Assembly: GCA_031284445.1 (NCBI GenBank)
Contig: JAISZW010000088.1
Location: 1-11,692 of the forward strand
Direction: 5' to 3'
Source: Candidatus Methanovirga basalitermitum
GTDB lineage: Archaea > Methanobacteriota > Methanobacteria > Methanobacteriales > Methanobacteriaceae
Length of the DNA stretch: 11,692 nucleotides
The position numbers and the translations under genes are program-made. Positions 1-6,802 of this stretch are shown piece after piece. Under the pieces are notes generated by a model. That model saw only the letters and a program-made list of their open reading frames with translations. It ran no database searches and had not been told where the DNA came from. The first letter of the stretch is position 1. Each line of letters begins with the position of its first letter.

Positions 1-125
1 AATGCTGTCAACTTAAGGATTTTTGATTAAAATTTCTATTTTGAATCTTGGTTTATCAAGCTTTATTTTTAATTTCAATTAAAGTTTAAAAAAATAATTT
101 TCTTAAGTTGACAGAGTTGGTCTGC
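1..125 (+). repeat. 125-bp structured repeat, copy 1 (stem-bounded element)
   Basis: This copy aligns without gaps to 5882-6006, with 22 differences in 125 columns by my count. Its ends form a perfect 13-bp inverted repeat: CTGTCAACTTAAG at 5-17 pairs with CTTAAGTTGACAG at 102-114. The AT-rich interior may contain a small hairpin (47-51 with 56-60). No reading frame is apparent. It sits just upstream of the rubrerythrin promoter and may begin before the window. It could be a structured RNA or a MITE-like element; the function is unknown. Confidence 0.8.
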
Positions 126-136
126 AAATGTAAACG

Positions 137-146
137 TTTATAAATA
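137..146 (+). promoter_or_regulatory. Candidate TATA box of the rubrerythrin gene
   Basis: TTTATAAATA resembles an archaeal TATA box. Archaeal transcription usually begins about 25 bp downstream, which would give a start near 170 and a leader of roughly 70 nt before the ATG at 243. The 125-bp repeat ends only 11 bp upstream. The assignment rests on sequence resemblance and position in very AT-rich DNA. Confidence 0.45.
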
Positions 147-242
147 AGGTCATATAATATTGATATTTAAGAATATTTCTAAAAAAAACTTAGGTTATTA
201 GAAACTTTCATGGGATAATAAAATATGGAGTTAATGATATAA

Positions 243-815
243 ATGTCAAAAACTGTTGAAAATTTAACTAAAGCATTTATTGGTGAGAGTCAAGCAAGAA
301 ATAGATATACAATCTATAGTAAGCAAGCTATTAATGATGAATATCCACAAATAGCTGATATATTTTTAATTACTGCTGAAAATGAAAGAGAACATGCTAA
401 GTGGTTATTTCGTTTGATCAATGAGATAAAAGAAAATGATGATCCTATTATTGTAGAAGCAGATAGTCCAAATGTGTTTGGAGATACTGTAGAAAATTTA
501 AAAGCAGCTATTAGTGGAGAACATTTTGAGACATCTGAAATGTATCCTGAATTTGCCAAAGTAGCTAAAGAGGAAGGTTATAATGAAATATTCAATAGAC
601 TATCAAGTATTGGTAAGGCTGAATCTCATCACGAAAAAAGATTTCAGCTATTACTTAATAACTTAGAAAAAGGAACTTTATTCTCGAAAGATAAAGAAGT
701 TACTTGGATCTGTCAAAAATGTGGATTTGTTTCAAAAGGTAAAAAACCTCCTGTTAAATGTCCGTCTTGTGATCATCCAACTAAATACTTTGAAATAGTT
801 TGTGATGAGTATTAA
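243..815 (+). CDS. rbr: Rubrerythrin (diiron peroxidase with C-terminal rubredoxin domain)
   Basis: Rubrerythrins are cytoplasmic non-haem iron proteins that reduce hydrogen peroxide to water in anaerobes. The 190-residue protein has the usual two-part build. A ferritin-like four-helix domain (about 1-140) carries the expected diiron ligands: E15 in GESQARNRY, E48 and H51 in ENEREH, E93 and E96 in GEHFE, E127 and H130 in AESHH. A rubredoxin-like domain follows, with Cys pairs C157/C160 and C173/C176 that should bind one iron and pass electrons to the diiron site. The ATG at 243 follows GGAG (227-230) at a rather long 12-nt spacing; the nearer upstream ATG runs straight into a stop. The next gene downstream is a superoxide reductase, whose product peroxide rubrerythrin would remove. 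All key residues are present, so the gene is probably functional. Confidence 0.97.
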   Translation: MSKTVENLTKAFIGESQARNRYTIYSKQAINDEYPQIADIFLITAENEREHAKWLFRLINEIKENDDPIIVEADSPNVFGDTVENLKAAISGEHFETSEMYPEFAKVAKEEGYNEIFNRLSSIGKAESHHEKRFQLLLNNLEKGTLFSKDKEVTWICQKCGFVSKGKKPPVKCPSCDHPTKYFEIVCDEY

Positions 816-894
816 TTCTGTAATAATTGAAATACATTTATTAAACTAAACATGTTTTTTAAGGAAAAAAAATATTTTACTGATATTTAACTAA

Positions 895-904
895 TTTTAT
901 AATA
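895..904 (+). promoter_or_regulatory. Candidate TATA box of the superoxide reductase gene
   Basis: TTTTATAATA lies about 130 bp before the start codon at 1034. If used, transcription would start near 925-930, inside the first of three 19-bp repeats, so the repeats would lie in or beside the mRNA leader. Many TATA-like strings occur here by chance, so this is tentative. Confidence 0.3.
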
Positions 905-921
905 GAACATTAATTTCCAAT

Positions 922-1002
922 TTACAATAAAATATTAAAATTACAATAAAATATTAAAACAGCTAAATTTATTACAATAAAATATTAAAATAGCTAAATT
1001 TT
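922..1002 (+). repeat. Three perfect 19-bp repeats upstream of the superoxide reductase gene
   Basis: TTACAATAAAATATTAAAA occurs at 922-940, 941-959 and 972-990. The second and third copies belong to a 31-bp tandem unit (941-971 and 972-1002) that adds AGCTAAATTT and differs at two positions. The first two 19-mers abut directly. The array ends about 30 bp before the start codon. It could be a redox-regulator site, a leader element, or slippage in AT-rich DNA. Confidence 0.9.
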
Positions 1003-1033
1003 TGTAATAAATAATTTAAGGAGAATGATATTT

Positions 1034-1408
1034 ATGGTAGAAGAAGGTGGATTGCTTAAATGTAAAATATGTGGAAGTGTATTAGAAAAAGTTTATCAAG
1101 GTCCTAAAACTGGTAAACTCGACGATCTTGAGGAATTAACACCAAAACATGAGGGTGAGGGTTCTCAAAAACATGTTCCAGTTCTTGAAAGGGATGGAGA
1201 TAATGTTGTTATTAAAGTAAGTGAAATTACTCATCCAATGGAAATTGAACATCATATATGTTTCATTGAATTAATTGATGGGAATACAACTTATAGAAAA
1301 ACTTTAAAGGCTGGTGAAGAGCCAAAGGCAATATTCAAAATTGATACAGATATTAATAGCTTAAAAGCAAGAGAATATTGTAATGTTCATGGACTATGGG
1401 AATCTTAG
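1034..1408 (+). CDS. Superoxide reductase / desulfoferrodoxin-like protein
   Basis: Superoxide reductases use a ferrous His4-Cys centre to turn superoxide into hydrogen peroxide without making oxygen. All five ligands of that centre are visible in the 124-residue product: H47 (KHVPV), H67 (HPM), H73 (EHHI), C116 and H119 (CNVHG). The adjacent Lys (K46) is present, but the usual preceding Glu is Gln45. The N-terminal desulforedoxin domain is reduced: only C10 and C13 (CKIC) remain and the usual vicinal Cys-Cys is absent. I chose ATG 1034 because AAGGAGA at 1018-1024 is 9 nt upstream; an in-frame ATG at 1025 overlaps that site. It lies downstream of rubrerythrin on the same strand but probably has its own promoter. 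Electrons would come from rubredoxin or the rubrerythrin rubredoxin domain (inference). Confidence 0.93.
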   Translation: MVEEGGLLKCKICGSVLEKVYQGPKTGKLDDLEELTPKHEGEGSQKHVPVLERDGDNVVIKVSEITHPMEIEHHICFIELIDGNTTYRKTLKAGEEPKAIFKIDTDINSLKAREYCNVHGLWES

Positions 1409-1500
1409 ATGTATTTAAAGATTAAAAAATAGTAATATTTAATTTTATAATATTTTTTTCTCTTGAAAGATTAATTAATTATAGATGAATGGATTACTAA

Positions 1501-1955
1501 ATGGTTTATCCAGATGAGAATTTTCTTTTAGACTATATTTATGATGGAATTGTCCAAATTTTTACTGATAGCATTTTAGAAGTGGGTAACAATTATTTTT
1601 CCTCTCTTTAAATGGGTATAAAAGTTATCCAACATGTATCAATGCATGATCATGAATAAAAACGACGGTTTTTTGCCGATTTTAGAATTGTAGCCCAGTC
1701 TCTATAGATATTATTTTTAAAAGTTTTTTAAAACATTGCAAAGATACATTGCATAATAATGTTTTAAGTGATTTTAAAGGAAATAATATTTTTGTTGCCG
1801 ATGGCTCTCAGATAGATTATCCTAAATACATTCAAACAAGAGAAGAGTTCTATGTTGATTTATGAGAATTGAAAAACAAAAAGCCAAATTTTTAAAGTGA
1901 AGAAAAATTGCTTATAAAAAAGGAAAATTATGCAAGTTTAAAACTGAATAAAACA
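1501..1955 (+). pseudogene. Decayed IS4-type transposase remnant
   Basis: There is no intact frame, only connected protein-like pieces. An open stretch at 1501-1611 encodes 36 residues starting MVYPDENFLLDYIYDG. Another at 1686-1862 includes NNIFVADGSQIDYPKY, which resembles the region around the first catalytic Asp of IS4-type DDE transposases (D in DGS). Stops at 1609, 1683 and 1863 break the frames. No ribosome site precedes 1501. The family assignment is from motif memory and is moderate at best; the later catalytic D and E residues are not visible. Confidence 0.5.
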
Positions 1956-1963
1956 ATGTCATA

Positions 1964-2200
1964 ATGGGATCAGTACCAAGAGATTTATATTCTGTTGCTT
2001 CAGCTACGGTATCAACTATGAGAGTCATTAGTCAAACATTAAGTATAGAGATGTTAATAGTTGTTTTTGCATTTATCATTGCAAAACCTATGGGTCATTT
2101 CCCACAACTACTTCAAAGTTCTAACTTAGCTTTAACAATTTCAACTGTTTTATGTTTTATTTCTATGATAGCTTCTTTAATTGGAATTGAACTACTTTGA
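1964..2200 (+). pseudogene. C-terminal fragment of an MFS (EmrB/QacA-type) drug exporter
   Basis: The 78-codon open frame reads GSVPRDLYSVASATVSTMR near its start, a stretch typical of the cytoplasmic loop before the last two membrane helices of 14-helix drug:proton antiporters. Two hydrophobic segments follow (about residues 26-43 and 55-78), matching those last helices. The family normally has 450-500 residues, so about 85% is missing, and no ribosome site precedes the ATG. The lost 5' part is replaced by transposase debris. The TGA stop falls inside the hairpin of the neighbouring IS605-type end, so the original C-terminus may also have been altered. Confidence 0.75.
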
Positions 2201-2217
2201 CCTAATGGAGGTCAAAG
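2195..2217. repeat. 9-bp stem hairpin at the IS200/IS605 right end
   Basis: CTTTGACCT (2195-2203) and AGGTCAAAG (2209-2217) form a perfect 9-bp stem with a 5-nt loop. It lies just past the 3' end of the decayed minus-strand tnpB, where IS200/IS605 elements keep the subterminal hairpin read by the transposase and where the TnpB guide RNA scaffold ends. It includes the stop codon of the MFS fragment. Confidence 0.7.
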
Positions 2218-2250
2218 ATTCCTGCTTAGATGGGATTCCTGCTTAGATGG
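2217..2250. repeat. Perfect 17-bp tandem duplication in the tnpB 3' region
   Basis: GATTCCTGCTTAGATGG is present twice back to back (2217-2233 and 2234-2250). On the minus strand each copy reads AAGCAGGAATC, a string common after tnpB stop codons in IS605-type elements. The duplication probably arose after or during decay of the element. Confidence 0.85.
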
Positions 2251-2262
2251 AACCTAATGGTC

Positions 2263-2705
2263 TCATAGTAACACAGGCTTGAATTCCCTACATTCCGCAG
2301 GTACATGGACGCTATGCTTTTTTATAGATATTTTCAGTAGCATTCGTGTCACGATCAACGATATTGTCACAAGATGGACAATATGCTTTTCTATCTTTTA
2401 TCTCTAACCAATCATCATAGTGAACATTTTTTAGTAGTATTCTTAGGATTCACAAAAGCAATAGCTGAATCCTTATACTATTTGAGTTTATAATCTAGCA
2501 TGGATTTGAATTTGCCCCATAGTATAGTATAATTTTTGATTTTAGATACACCATGCTCTGATTTTAATGTAATGCTTTATATCTTCCAAAGCAACAACAT
2601 CATAATTATCAACAATGTGCTTAGTCAAAGTATGATACTAATTATTTCATCTACTACCTATAGAGGTAGCAGAATTCTTTTTGTTTTCATTGTTAAATCC
2701 AAACT
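2263..2705 (-). pseudogene. tnpB: Decayed IS200/IS605 TnpB (OrfB)
   Basis: Minus-strand translation gives TnpB blocks in the correct order, separated by stops and frameshifts. They are KHIVDNYDVVALEDIK (RuvC glutamate region), a partial first zinc pair (KKCSL), AYCPSCDNIVDRDTNATENI (second zinc Cys pair and the RuvC Asp of DRDxNA), and the C-terminal VPAECREFKPV followed by a stop at 2263-2265. The N-terminal half is missing. TnpB is an RNA-guided nuclease of IS200/IS605 elements; this copy cannot make a protein. The next gene upstream on the same strand, hcp, ends at 2745. Confidence 0.88.
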
Positions 2706-2744
2706 TTAGATTTATTTACCTTAATATTTGAACAGTCATAAAAT

Positions 2745-4031
2745 TTAACTTAAAATTCTTTTTATATCCTGTTTTGGGTCTCCTATTGGGGTTAAATTAA
2801 ATGTTTCAACTAAATAATTCGTTATATTATCATTTGCCCATGCAGGTAAAATAGGACCAAGAAGGATATCATCTTTACCTAAAGATAGAAGACTCCAAAG
2901 AATAGCTACAGCTTTCTGTTCCATCCAACTACAAACAATGGTTAGTGGTAAATCATTTAATTCAAGAGCGAACAACTCACATAAAGCAACTGCAAGGTCA
3001 ACTGCAACTATGGCATCATTACATTGTCCAAGATCAATTAACCTCGGAACACCTTCAATATCACCTAAATCTAAATCATTGAACCTATATTTACCACAGC
3101 CTAAAGTTAAAACAATTGTATTCTCGGGTAATTCCTCCACAAACTCCCTATAATAATTTGTTTTAGGAAGTGAAGAATCACAACCACCAACCAAGAAAAA
3201 CCTTCTGATTTTTCCACTTTCAACAAGTTCCTTAATTTTATCAGCCAATGATAAAATGACAGTCAATCCAAAACCCGTCGTGACATTGGTTCTTTTTTCT
3301 TCTTTTAGATTTCCAAGTTCAATAGCTTTATTTATTATTGGAGTAAAATCATAATCATCCATATGTTCTACTCCTGGAAGATTAACAGGACCTATTGTAA
3401 ACATTCTCTCATTATAAGAATTTTTTGGTGGTATAATGACACAATTGGTAGTTCCTAAAATAGCTACATTATATTTATCAAAAATTTTCTTTTGATCAAA
3501 CCATGGTCCACCAAGTTGTCCTACCAAATGGTCATATTTTTTAAGTTTAGGGTAACCATGTGCAGGTAACATTTCAGAGTGAGTATATACATTGATACCA
3601 CTACCTTCTGTTTGTTTTAAAAGTTTTTCTAAGGCTTTGAGGTCATGACCTGTAACTAATATCCCTGGACCTTCAATTGAACCAACATTAACAGTTTCTG
3701 GTGTTGGTTCTCCATAGTTATCAATATGTACTTTTTTAAGCAAAGTCATTACCAATAAATTTATTTCTCCTGCCTTCAATCCAAAATCAATCAAATTTTC
3801 TATGTCAAAATTCATATTTGTTAAAGTTGTATACAATCCTTCGGTTAAAAATTTATCTATTTCAGTATCGTTTACTCCAAATTCATTTAAATGATAGTTG
3901 TATGCTGAAATCCCCTTAATTGCAAATAATAAGTTGTCTTGTAATTTAGCCATTGTTGGGTTCTTCCCACACATGCCTATTTTAGTACAACCAGTTTCAT
4001 TCGCTACTTGAGAACATTGATAACAAAACAT
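2745..4031 (-). CDS. hcp: Hybrid cluster protein (hydroxylamine reductase), short form
   Basis: Hcp carries a 4Fe-4S cubane and a unique Fe-S-O hybrid cluster. It reduces hydroxylamine in vitro and is linked to nitric oxide detoxification in vivo. The N-terminus has the cubane motif Cx2Cx8Cx5C (C3, C6, C15, C21). The hybrid-cluster ligands are all visible: H129 (GHD), E153 (SEMLPAHGYP), C197 (TTNCVI), C284 (GGCD, the persulfide position), C312 (GCGKYRF), C337 (GQCND), and E371 with K373 (MEQKA). At 428 residues it matches the short archaeal/anaerobe class, which lacks the extra helical domain of the ~550-residue forms. The ATG at 4031 has GGAG (4051-4054 on the plus strand) 19 nt upstream, too far for a standard site, so initiation may be weak or leader-dependent. 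It is convergent with the tnpB/MFS debris side and sits near two other oxidative-stress genes. Confidence 0.97.
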   Translation of the reverse strand: MFCYQCSQVANETGCTKIGMCGKNPTMAKLQDNLLFAIKGISAYNYHLNEFGVNDTEIDKFLTEGLYTTLTNMNFDIENLIDFGLKAGEINLLVMTLLKKVHIDNYGEPTPETVNVGSIEGPGILVTGHDLKALEKLLKQTEGSGINVYTHSEMLPAHGYPKLKKYDHLVGQLGGPWFDQKKIFDKYNVAILGTTNCVIIPPKNSYNERMFTIGPVNLPGVEHMDDYDFTPIINKAIELGNLKEEKRTNVTTGFGLTVILSLADKIKELVESGKIRRFFLVGGCDSSLPKTNYYREFVEELPENTIVLTLGCGKYRFNDLDLGDIEGVPRLIDLGQCNDAIVAVDLAVALCELFALELNDLPLTIVCSWMEQKAVAILWSLLSLGKDDILLGPILPAWANDNITNYLVETFNLTPIGDPKQDIKRILS

Positions 4032-4116
4032 ATCTACTTGATTACTATTAATTTTAACATCTCCAAAAATTACAACACATATAAAATTTAATTGTGCTTA
4101 AAATTTAATTGACTTA

Positions 4117-4130
4117 TTTTATATATAAAT
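4117..4130 (-). promoter_or_regulatory. Candidate TATA box of hcp
   Basis: On the minus strand this reads ATTTATATATAAAA, a strong archaeal TATA-like sequence about 90 bp before the hcp start. Transcription would begin near 4095, giving a leader of about 60 nt. A weaker alternative (TTTTATATG, around 4079-4087) lies closer to the gene. TTACAAAATATT just upstream loosely resembles the repeat before the superoxide reductase gene. Confidence 0.5.
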
Positions 4131-4222
4131 ATTTTGTAACTAATAGAGTATAATTTAGAACAAATATGGTAATTACAGAAAAGTTTTTAATTTTTTAAAT
4201 AAATTTTAATCATTAGTATTCT

Positions 4223-5622
4223 CAGTAGTTCGTAAAGTGTTTTTATGTTTTTGCTAATTTAGTAGATCTTGAGTTTAAAATTTTGGATTTTTTCTCTTTT
4301 TTATCAGTTAGATTTTTTAGATCATAGGATTTATATCCAATATTATAATATTCACTTTTACTTGTTTTCACGGATTTTCATGAATTTTTCAATGGATCTT
4401 GGGCTTTTTTTAGACTATTATCCCTGTCATTAAATCCTAATTTTTTGGGTTGCTCGGCTGATTTGTTTTAACATGGTTTTGAAAGTCCATAGTTACTTAT
4501 GCACCGTCCGCCTTGTCGTGCTAATGCTGGTCCATTGGATTATAGATCCAAAATATTAACATAGTAGAAGACCTAATCCTATATATAGAAGTCTTAGTTC
4601 TGGTTTTTTTGTGCTGGTATGTGTTCGTACCTTTGATTCATTTAGTCTGTAACTTGATTCTATGCCCAAAACGTTTCCATATATTCTTTAAACATGTTTT
4701 TTAAAGGTGTATCAACATTAAATAATTGCATATGCAAAGTGTTTTATTCCTTCTTCCTTTATATTTTCCTTTTAGAGTTATTTAACATACTATATTGACT
4801 TGAAATGTAGCTTCTATTATCCCTTAAACGCATAGTAATACTCTGTAGAATAAACTTTCTCTACCCGTTAACATGGTTTCGTATTCCCCCCCACAGGGAT
4901 CCTCTTTTCACACAAGGCATGATAAAGATATTTTCCTCTATTTTTGAAGATGATTTATCACATCTTATAGTGTAAAAAAACTCTCTATTCAAGGAAAAGT
5001 ATATTTCAGTTTTAAACCCCCATGGATTCGATTTCTCTTAATAGAAAATCATACTGTAATCTTTTAAAGTCTCTCATGCGAATATAATTTTACAGCTAAA
5101 CTGTAAATCGGTTTATTTTTCTTATATATTACATATAATGGAAGCATAAGCGTAAAAATCGACTATTTACTCTGTTTTAGGTTTGGTTTTAATATGTATC
5201 ACCATAAGTTCTCTTTTGCCATAATAAGTGAATGTTAACAATTAATCCATAGCCATATTTAATTCGTCTCTTGTTTATAGTTTTAGGTGCATGAATCTTC
5301 AACTTATACATTTAAATATCTTCTAAATCATGCCTAAATTAATGTTCTTAAAGTTTATAACTTAATGGATCCTTCAGAATGACATCAGGACAAACATTAC
5401 TAACACTAGTTTGAGAAGTAGCAGCATTAAGAAGATGATGAACAATCGTTTTATTATTATACTTAGTATTAGGACCCGATTCTAACCCCAACATATCACT
5501 AATAACATTAACCGAAAAGTTTAATACATTATCATTCAATAGTATTTTGTGTGGTTTGTTATTTTTTTTCATAAATTATACATACATACCACACAATATA
5601 AGATTTACTTTACGAACTACTG
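4223..5622 (-). mobile_element. Complete but inactive ISH3-type insertion sequence (1400 bp)
   Basis: Perfect 16-bp terminal inverted repeats bound the element: CAGTAGTTCGTAAAGT at 4223-4238 and its complement at 5607-5622. A 5-bp direct repeat ATTCT flanks it (4218-4222 and 5623-5627), as expected for a target duplication and matching the 5-bp duplications of ISH3-type elements. The transposase runs on the minus strand and is heavily decayed. The preserved ends and target duplication show it arrived by transposition as one unit. Confidence 0.9.
4243..5572 (-). pseudogene. Decayed ISH3-type DDE transposase
   Basis: The first 74 codons (5572 down to 5348) are still open and start MKKNNKPHKILLNDNVLNFSV; then stops and frameshifts follow throughout. 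Recognisable later blocks include a DREFF-like region now reading NREFF, DVINHLQK, and RFGIESSYR with KPELRLLYIGLGLLL near the end. The last two match the region of the catalytic Glu in ISH3-type transposases. The frame ends with RSTKLAKT and a stop at 4243-4245, next to the inverted repeat. The full-length parent would have had about 430-440 residues. The 74-codon piece has a gene-like start but should not be read as a functional gene. Confidence 0.85.
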
Positions 5623-5627
5623 ATTCT

Positions 5628-5880
5628 CTATTTTAAACTTAATATTATAAAATCAATATACAATTCAAAACATTAAAATTGAGAAAGAAACAGGTGGGAA
5701 GATGATAATGAAACAATCAACAAGAAACATGATTTTGGTGAAGGTAATGTTCCAGTTTCACTCGAGATATAGTTAATATCTGATAACTGTCGCATCATTG
5801 TTAAATCCTTAATTCATAGTTTAAATCTTTGGCATCTATATTTGTACTTTTGAAGTTGTTCATGAGTTGTATCTGCCTGC
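5628..5880. other. Unassigned stretch between ISH3 element and 125-bp repeat
   Basis: No credible gene or RNA is visible. A short plus-strand open piece (about 5675-5773) reads WEDDNETINKKHDFGEGNVP and then stops; I do not recognise it. The segment was joined to 4032-4222 before the ISH3 element inserted. It may be decayed coding DNA. Confidence 0.5.
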
Positions 5881-6006
5881 CAATGCTGTTCGATTAGGGA
5901 TTTTTGATTAAAATTTCTATTTTAAGTCTTATTTATCCAAGCTCTATTTTTAATTTCAATCCAAGTTTAAAAAAATGATTTTCTTAATCGGACAGCATTG
6001 CTCTGC
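5881..6006 (+). repeat. 125-bp structured repeat, copy 2
   Basis: This is the second copy of the element at 1-125, same orientation and ungapped. Its closing stem reads CTGTTCGATTAGG paired with CTTAATCGGACAG, different in sequence from copy 1 but still fully paired if G-U is allowed. The pairing extends outward by five more pairs (CAATG with CATTG), giving about 18 pairs. TCTGCCTGC occurs directly before it (5872-5880) and directly after it (6002-6010), like a 9-bp target duplication. A decayed transposase gene begins 130 bp downstream. Confidence 0.85.
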
Positions 6007-6090
6007 CTGCTTTATTTAAATATTCTTTTTGATCAAAGGTAGTGTACTTTTATATTACTTAAGTTTTATATAGTAGTTATGCACATAAAT

Positions 6091-6122
6091 ATACATGAAA
6101 AAATTTATACATGAAAAAATTG
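6091..6122 (+). repeat. 16-bp tandem duplication before the transposase remnant
   Basis: ATACATGAAAAAATTT at 6091-6106 is repeated at 6107-6122 with one difference at the last base. The second copy runs into the ribosome site GAGGTG of the decayed transposase. It is probably a simple slippage duplication. Confidence 0.8.
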
Positions 6123-6135
6123 AGGTGTTTTATTT

Positions 6136-6790
6136 ATGGGTAAACGTGGTCCTAAACCAAGTTTTGTGAATGTTGCTTGTCCAAATAAGGAATGTAAAGA
6201 CTATGGTAAGATTAAAAAAGGTAATGTGGTAGGTAATAGTTACTTATAAAAAACAAAAATGGTACTCTTTAAATATGTTTGTAAGAACAATGCTCTAAAA
6301 GTCTTCAAATGCAATTTATACTGTTGAGTTTCCTAAAACAGGTGAAAGAGGAAGACCTAAAACACATCAAAATCGCCAAATGAAAGAATTAAAGTATGTA
6401 CAAGCAATAAAAGAGAGGATAAGTCGAAAATTGGCTAAAAAGATAGTATAATGGAAATTCAGATGATATTTATAGTTCTCAAATCTCCATCATAACGAGC
6501 GAGAAAATTTAAATTTAAGACAAGAAAAATAAGAGAAGACAAGAAAAACATTATTTCTTTAAAGAAGACGAATGGTTACAATATCATTTAACTTTGCAGA
6601 TGGTAACACATAATTTCACTAGACCACATCCCTCTTAAAAAACTCAACTTACAAAACATAAAAGGTAAAATACTGGAGAAAATATGATAAAGTAACACCA
6701 ATGATGTCTGCAGAAGAAATTGACCATGTATGGTCTCTAAAAGAACTATTAACATTCCCATTCCACGTACACAAAAACATCAGTAGTTAA
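6136..6790 (+). pseudogene. Decayed IS1-like zinc-finger transposase with internal deletion
   Basis: A well-placed ribosome site (GAGGTG, 6122-6127, 8 nt spacing) precedes the ATG. The first 37 codons are open and start MGKRGPKPSFVNVACPNKEC, a zinc-finger N-terminus seen in a group of IS1-like archaeal transposases; a stop falls at 6247. After a jump that removes the middle, the C-terminal part appears in shifting frames: KTGERGRPKTHQNRQMKELK, ERENLNLRQE, EDEWLQYHLTLQMVTHNFTR and PMMSAEEIDHVWSLKELLTF, with a stop at 6788-6790. The catalytic Asp region lies in the missing part. The family name is from recall of these blocks and is moderately certain; the decayed transposase call is secure. Its own terminal repeats were not identified. 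Confidence 0.75.
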
Positions 6791-6802
6791 AAGGGTCACT
6801 AC

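Noticed and set aside
841..870. Hairpin terminator after rubrerythrin (AAACATGTTT followed by T-run)
   Set aside because: The palindrome has no loop and the T-run is part of it; a U-tract terminator is possible but not demonstrable.
922..1002. CRISPR array
   Set aside because: There are only three copies, two abut with no spacer, the unit is 19 bp of AT-rich sequence, and there are no cas genes.
1501..1611. 36-codon peptide gene
   Set aside because: It has no ribosome site and sits in line with IS4-type transposase debris; it was kept as part of the pseudogene.
2938..3153. 71-codon plus-strand open frame inside hcp
   Set aside because: It is the antisense shadow of a clearly coding hcp segment. 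The same holds for open frames at 314-559 (-), 7676-7927 (-), 9392-9691 (+) and 9978-10238 (-).
5348..5572. 74-codon minus-strand open frame as an independent small protein gene
   Set aside because: It is the surviving N-terminus of the ISH3-type transposase; homologous blocks continue downstream in other frames up to the inverted repeat.
6070..6085. Left inverted repeat of a second ISH3-type or the IS1-like element (TAGTAGTTATG)
   Set aside because: Only about 7 of the first 8 bases match the ISH3 end and similarity then fails; this is too weak to define a boundary.
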